From Rhizobiaceae bacterium UBA1291 (GTDB lineage Bacteria; Pseudomonadota; Alphaproteobacteria; Rhizobiales; Rhizobiaceae): a stretch of 8,869 bases of DNA. Position 1 is the stretch's first letter; every line of letters starts with the position of its first letter. A program made the translations under genes and the position numbers. The stretch is from the NCBI GenBank assembly GCA_002307905.1, contig DBUL01000203.1, positions 1-8,869 on the forward strand, in the 5' to 3' direction. A model generated the notes under the pieces. It worked only from the letters and a program-made list of their open reading frames with translations. It did not search any database and had not been told where the DNA came from. This document shows, one piece after another, positions 6,476 through 8,869 of the stretch.

Positions 6476-7270
6476 CTAGGCGTGCGGTTCCTTTGCGCCT
6501 GCGCCCCAGGCGATGAAAAATGGGTTGGCGAAATCCGTGTCGCCGGCCTGCATTGTCTTGCCATAGGAGAGCGGTTTGCCGTCCAGGCACAAGGTTGCGC
6601 CCCCGGCAGCACGCAATATGGCGTCGCCTGCCGCTGTATCCCATTCCATGGTCCGGCTGAAGCGGGGATAGACGTCCGCCTCGCCTTCGGCCAGAAGGCA
6701 GAACTTCAGCGACGATCCGATAGACCTGTATTCGGTGATGCCCTTCGCCCTCAGGAATTCTTCCGTTTCGGCGGTGTTGTGGACTCGGCTGGCCAGGGCC
6801 ACCGGCGGCTCGCGGCGGAGGCGGACAGCGATAGGCTTCCGGTCAGCGACGGTGAAATCCGGATTGACCGTCAGTTTCCAGGCGCCGGTCCCTGAACCTA
6901 CATAGGCCACACCCAGCGCGGGCGCGTAGACGACGCCAGCCACCGGATTGCCGTTCTCGATCCGTGCGATGTTGACAGTGAATTCCGGCCGGCGGCTGAT
7001 GAATTCCTTCGTGCCGTCGAGAGGGTCGACGAGAATGAAGCTGCGACCCTCGACGTTGGGAACCTTCCCGGCCGCGACAGCCTCCTCGGCGACGACCGGG
7101 ACGCTCGGCAGAGCTTCGGCGAGAACGGAGAGAATCACTGCCTCGGCACGCTCGTCGGCTTCGGTCACCGGCGATGCGTCCGATTTCAGCGTCACATGGG
7201 GGCCCGTCTTGTAGACCTCGAGGATGGCCCGGCCGGCGGCCAGTGCTGCTTGTTCAAACGTCTCGATCAC
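6476..7270 (-). CDS. cysQ: 3'(2'),5'-bisphosphate nucleotidase CysQ
   Basis: The product is 264 residues and belongs to the inositol monophosphatase superfamily. CysQ removes the 3' phosphate from 3'-phosphoadenosine 5'-phosphate (and PAPS), controlling pools of this by-product of sulfate assimilation. Metal-site motifs are all visible: SPVTEAD (33-39), VVAEE (59-63), VDPLDGTKEF (81-90) and EWDTAAGDAIL (209-219). The DGTKEFI signature and the length separate it from plain inositol monophosphatases such as SuhB. The start is GTG at 7270, with a GGGAGAGA ribosome site about 7 nt upstream. Sulfate-assimilation genes are not in this window, so it is probably transcribed on its own. Its promoter must lie in the 7271-7893 region but I could not identify it. 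Confidence 0.93.
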   Translation of the reverse strand: MIETFEQAALAAGRAILEVYKTGPHVTLKSDASPVTEADERAEAVILSVLAEALPSVPVVAEEAVAAGKVPNVEGRSFILVDPLDGTKEFISRRPEFTVNIARIENGNPVAGVVYAPALGVAYVGSGTGAWKLTVNPDFTVADRKPIAVRLRREPPVALASRVHNTAETEEFLRAKGITEYRSIGSSLKFCLLAEGEADVYPRFSRTMEWDTAAGDAILRAAGGATLCLDGKPLSYGKTMQAGDTDFANPFFIAWGAGAKEPHA

Positions 7271-7604
7271 GCGAAGTCTCTCCCATCCTCTGGTGTGTCA
7301 GCAGTGCTTCGATCTGCGTCGCCAGGCACGTCGGGCCCATGCCGCCTGTCCGCAGGTCGAACCGATGCCGATGGAGCTCTTGATTTTGCCGTTCATGGTT
7401 TTGCTGTGCAGGTGTTCCGACTCGGAGTGGCACATTCTTCGATCGGCGTATCGATGAATATTCAGGTAACCGCGATTCTCGTCGACTGACAATGGTGGCG
7501 TGCCGCGAGCTCCGGTTCGGGCCTCTTGCCACCCGAGGCACACGATCGGTTCTGCTTGGCCTCGCTGACGCTCAGAGGGCTCCGCACAAAGGCCCTGGCG
7601 AGCA

Positions 7605-7624
7605 GGTCTTGCGACCAATCACGG
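7605..7624. promoter_or_regulatory. Upstream copy of a repeated palindromic operator-like site
   Basis: GGTCTTGCGACCAATCACGG matches the downstream copy at 7695-7714 in 17 of 20 positions. Its core GGTC-TTGC-GACC is a perfect 4-bp inverted repeat with a 4-nt centre, weaker than the 6-bp arms of the second copy. It lies about 113 bp upstream of the sigma-54 -24 element, a usual distance for an enhancer-binding activator site. Confidence 0.6.
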
Positions 7625-7692
7625 AAAGATGGGGCGCTACCGTTGCCCTCAATTGAGCGTCGGGCAGGAGCTTGGCGTTTCTGGCTAAGACT

Positions 7693-7714
7693 TTGGTCTT
7701 ACGACCAATCGTGG
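7693..7714. promoter_or_regulatory. Promoter-proximal copy of the palindromic operator-like site
   Basis: TTGGTC-TTAC-GACCAA (7693-7708) is a perfect 6-bp inverted repeat with a 4-nt centre, followed by TCGTGG, which is partly shared with the upstream copy. The start-to-start distance to the copy at 7605 is 90 bp. It ends only a few bases before the -24 element at 7717. TTGGT...ACCAA half-sites are common for FadR-subfamily GntR regulators, though the spacer here is longer than usual for them; a dimeric two-component or enhancer-binding regulator is equally possible. The regulator is not encoded in the window. Confidence 0.65.
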
Positions 7715-7716
7715 GC

Positions 7717-7732
7717 TTGGCACTTTCAATGC
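7717..7732 (+). promoter_or_regulatory. Sigma-54 (RpoN) type -24/-12 promoter for the symporter operon
   Basis: TTGGCAC-TTTCA-ATGC matches the sigma-54 consensus TGGCAC-N5-TTGC with one difference. The invariant GG (7719-7720) and GC (7731-7732) are exactly 10 nt apart. Transcription would start near 7744, giving a leader of about 150 nt before the ATG at 7894. Location, orientation and the paired upstream sites all support it. Confidence 0.7.
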
Positions 7733-7789
7733 CGCGTCTAGTCTGCTCGCACTACGTGGAGGAATCTGAATTACTGGTGAGCGGTCCAA

Positions 7790-7814
7790 GATCGGCGGCA
7801 ATGTGCGGCCGATC
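7790..7814 (+). repeat. Stem-loop in the symporter mRNA leader
   Basis: GATCGGC (7790-7796) and GCCGATC (7808-7814) form a perfect 7-bp stem with an 11-nt loop (7797-7807). It lies in the predicted 5' leader, about 80 nt before the start codon. It could affect mRNA stability or bind a regulator. It could also be incidental in GC-rich DNA. Confidence 0.4.
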
Positions 7815-7893
7815 GATGTCGCGCCGGAATTTGGGCGTAGCTGAGGAGTTCGGGCGTCCTTTGATGCCTGAAACGAGAGAGGGAGAACCACTC

Positions 7894-8151
7894 ATGACGG
7901 ACAAGTCGTCCAATGCCTATTGGGCAGCAAATATTCGCATTATCTACATATGTTTGGCCATCTGGGCGATCGTATCTTACGGATTCGGCATTCTGCTGCG
8001 TCCCATGCTTTCCGGCATTCCTGTCGGTGGCACTGACCTTGGTTTCTGGTTCGCCCAGCAAGGTTCGATCATCGTCTTTATCGCGCTGATTTTCTATTAC
8101 GCGATGTACATGAACAAGATCGACCGCGAATTCGGCGTCGACGAGCAGTAA
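7894..8151 (+). CDS. DUF4212 sodium:solute symporter small subunit
   Basis: The product is 85 residues, the normal size for the small subunit (DUF4212 family) paired with VC_2705-type sodium:solute symporters. It has two membrane helices: about residues 14-35 (RIIYICLAIWAIVSYGFGILL) and 50-73 (GFWFAQQGSIIVFIALIFYYAMYM), joined by a PVGGTDLGF loop, with a charged NKIDREFGV tail typical of the family. The ATG at 7894 has GAGGGAGA about 8 nt upstream. The frame stays open upstream to 7672, but those residues show no family likeness and run through the sigma-54 element. It lies 14 nt before the large-subunit gene, so the two are co-transcribed and probably form one inner-membrane complex for acetate or another small organic acid. 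Confidence 0.93.
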   Translation: MTDKSSNAYWAANIRIIYICLAIWAIVSYGFGILLRPMLSGIPVGGTDLGFWFAQQGSIIVFIALIFYYAMYMNKIDREFGVDEQ

Positions 8152-8165
8152 GGCGGACATTTCAT

Positions 8166-8869
8166 ATGGACCAGTATACCCTTAATCTGCTGATCGTGGG
8201 CGCGTCGTTCGCGGTCTACATCGGTATTGCAATCTGGAGCCGAGCCGGTTCCACCGCTGAATTCTACGCCGCCAACCGCGGCGTTCATCCCGTGCTGAAC
8301 GGCATGGCGACCGCTGCGGACTGGATGTCTGCGGCTTCGTTCATCTCCATGGCCGGCCTGATCGCCGGCGTTGGCTATGCAAACTCCACCTACCTCATGG
8401 GCTGGACCGGCGGCTACGTGCTGCTCGCGCTGCTGCTCGCGCCTTACCTGCGCAAGTTCGGTAAATATACCGTGCCGCAGTTCATCGGCGACCGCTTCTA
8501 CAGCCAGGGCGCGCGCCTTGTCGCGGTCATCTGCCTGATCATCATCTCGGTCACCTACGTTATCGGCCAGATGACCGGTGCGGGCGTTGCATTCTCGCGC
8601 TTCCTTGAAGTCGAAGTCTCGACCGGTCTGTGGATCGCGTCGGCAGTCGTCTTCGCCTATGCGGTTCTCGGCGGCATGAAGGGCATCACCTACACGCAGG
8701 TTGCCCAGTATGTGGTTCTGATCATCGCCTACACGATCCCGGCGGTCTTCATCTCGATGCAGCTGACCGGCAATCCGCTGCCGTGGCTCGGCCTGTTCTC
8801 GACGCATACGGAATCGGGCCTGCCGCTGTTGGTGAAGCTTGACCAGGTCGTTACCGACCTTGGCTTCAA
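8166..8869 (+). CDS. Sodium:solute symporter large subunit, SSF family, VC_2705/ActP-like (3' end cut by window edge)
   Basis: I translated 234 codons from the ATG at 8166 with no stop before the window end; full members are about 550-600 residues, so less than half is present. It is an inner-membrane Na+-coupled transporter of the SSF (SLC5) family. Visible: TM1 at about residues 6-24, then STAEFYAANRGVHPVLNGMA at 29-48, ADWMSAASFISMAGLIAGVGY at 51-71 (the conserved helix near the Na+ site), KYTVPQFIGDRFYS at 100-113, a helix at 117-137 ending YVIGQMTGAG, and the SSF signature GGMKGITYTQVAQYVVL at 169-185. The pairing with the DUF4212 subunit and the resemblance to ActP suggest acetate or a related monocarboxylate as substrate, but substrate assignment is inference. 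Ribosome site AAGG lies in the short 14-nt gap after the small subunit. Confidence 0.94.
   Translation, partial: MDQYTLNLLIVGASFAVYIGIAIWSRAGSTAEFYAANRGVHPVLNGMATAADWMSAASFISMAGLIAGVGYANSTYLMGWTGGYVLLALLLAPYLRKFGKYTVPQFIGDRFYSQGARLVAVICLIIISVTYVIGQMTGAGVAFSRFLEVEVSTGLWIASAVVFAYAVLGGMKGITYTQVAQYVVLIIAYTIPAVFISMQLTGNPLPWLGLFSTHTESGLPLLVKLDQVVTDLGF

Larger units (their letters stand above)
7271..7893. other. Long non-coding region between cysQ and the symporter operon
   Basis: I find no convincing gene in these 623 bp. The open frames, on both strands, have no family likeness, are rich in Arg/Cys/His and lack good start contexts. The right half carries a structured control region for the symporter operon: two copies of a palindromic site, a sigma-54 type promoter and a leader hairpin, each listed separately. 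The left third (7271-7600) should contain the cysQ promoter and may hold a small RNA, but nothing in it is clear enough to mark. Confidence 0.6.

Noticed and set aside
7298..7618. A 106-codon minus-strand frame upstream of cysQ
   Set aside because: No family likeness, unusual composition, no ribosome site, and it runs into the repeated operator-like site at 7605.
7672..7893. Upstream extension of the DUF4212 small subunit
   Set aside because: It passes through the palindromic site and sigma-54 element and would more than double the size of a family that is about 85 residues.
8097..8807. A 236-codon open frame on the minus strand opposite the symporter
   Set aside because: It is rich in Arg/Asp/His as expected for the complement of hydrophobic codons; the plus strand carries the SSF signature.

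Overview
The window is about 60% GC or higher, gene-dense, and has the codon use and gene families of an alphaproteobacterium, most likely of the Rhizobium/Agrobacterium/Ensifer group. This placement rests on the style of the truncated globin, the EAL protein, CysQ and the DUF4212/sodium:solute symporter pair. It is inference, because no rRNA or other phylogenetic marker is present.

Layout. Positions 1-1639 (minus strand) hold a three-gene set reading leftward: an EAL-domain c-di-GMP phosphodiesterase, a group II truncated hemoglobin, and a DUF423 small membrane protein that overlaps the globin stop and is cut by the window edge. A perfect 11-bp hairpin (1743-1769) separates it from the next minus-strand pair. 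That pair is a secreted trypsin-like serine protease (1789-2751) and an unrecognised 231-residue protein with no Cys and no His (2888-3583). An AT-richer 338-bp divergent region (3584-3921) separates the unknown protein from a small serine recombinase on the plus strand (3922-4545). Next is a 575-residue FAD/NAD(P)-binding protein (4694-6421), which converges on cysQ (6476-7270, minus strand). A 623-bp non-coding stretch follows. It leads into a plus-strand operon for a two-subunit sodium:solute symporter: a DUF4212 small subunit (7894-8151) and an SSF-family large subunit (8166 to the window end).

How the parts fit. The right-hand operon is probably an uptake system for acetate or another small carboxylate. 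Its upstream region holds the clearest regulatory signal in the window: a sigma-54 type -24/-12 element (TTGGCAC-N5-ATGC) preceded by two near-identical copies of a palindromic site (core GGTCTTRCGACC) spaced exactly 90 bp apart. This suggests RpoN-dependent activation by an unidentified enhancer-binding or other dimeric regulator. The left operon couples c-di-GMP breakdown to a heme globin. The middle section (unknown protein, recombinase, FAD protein) looks like accessory DNA. An imperfect inverted repeat flanks the AT-rich region between the unknown gene and the recombinase, so a small invertible or resolvable segment is possible but unproven.

No tRNA, rRNA, CRISPR array or complete insertion sequence was seen.
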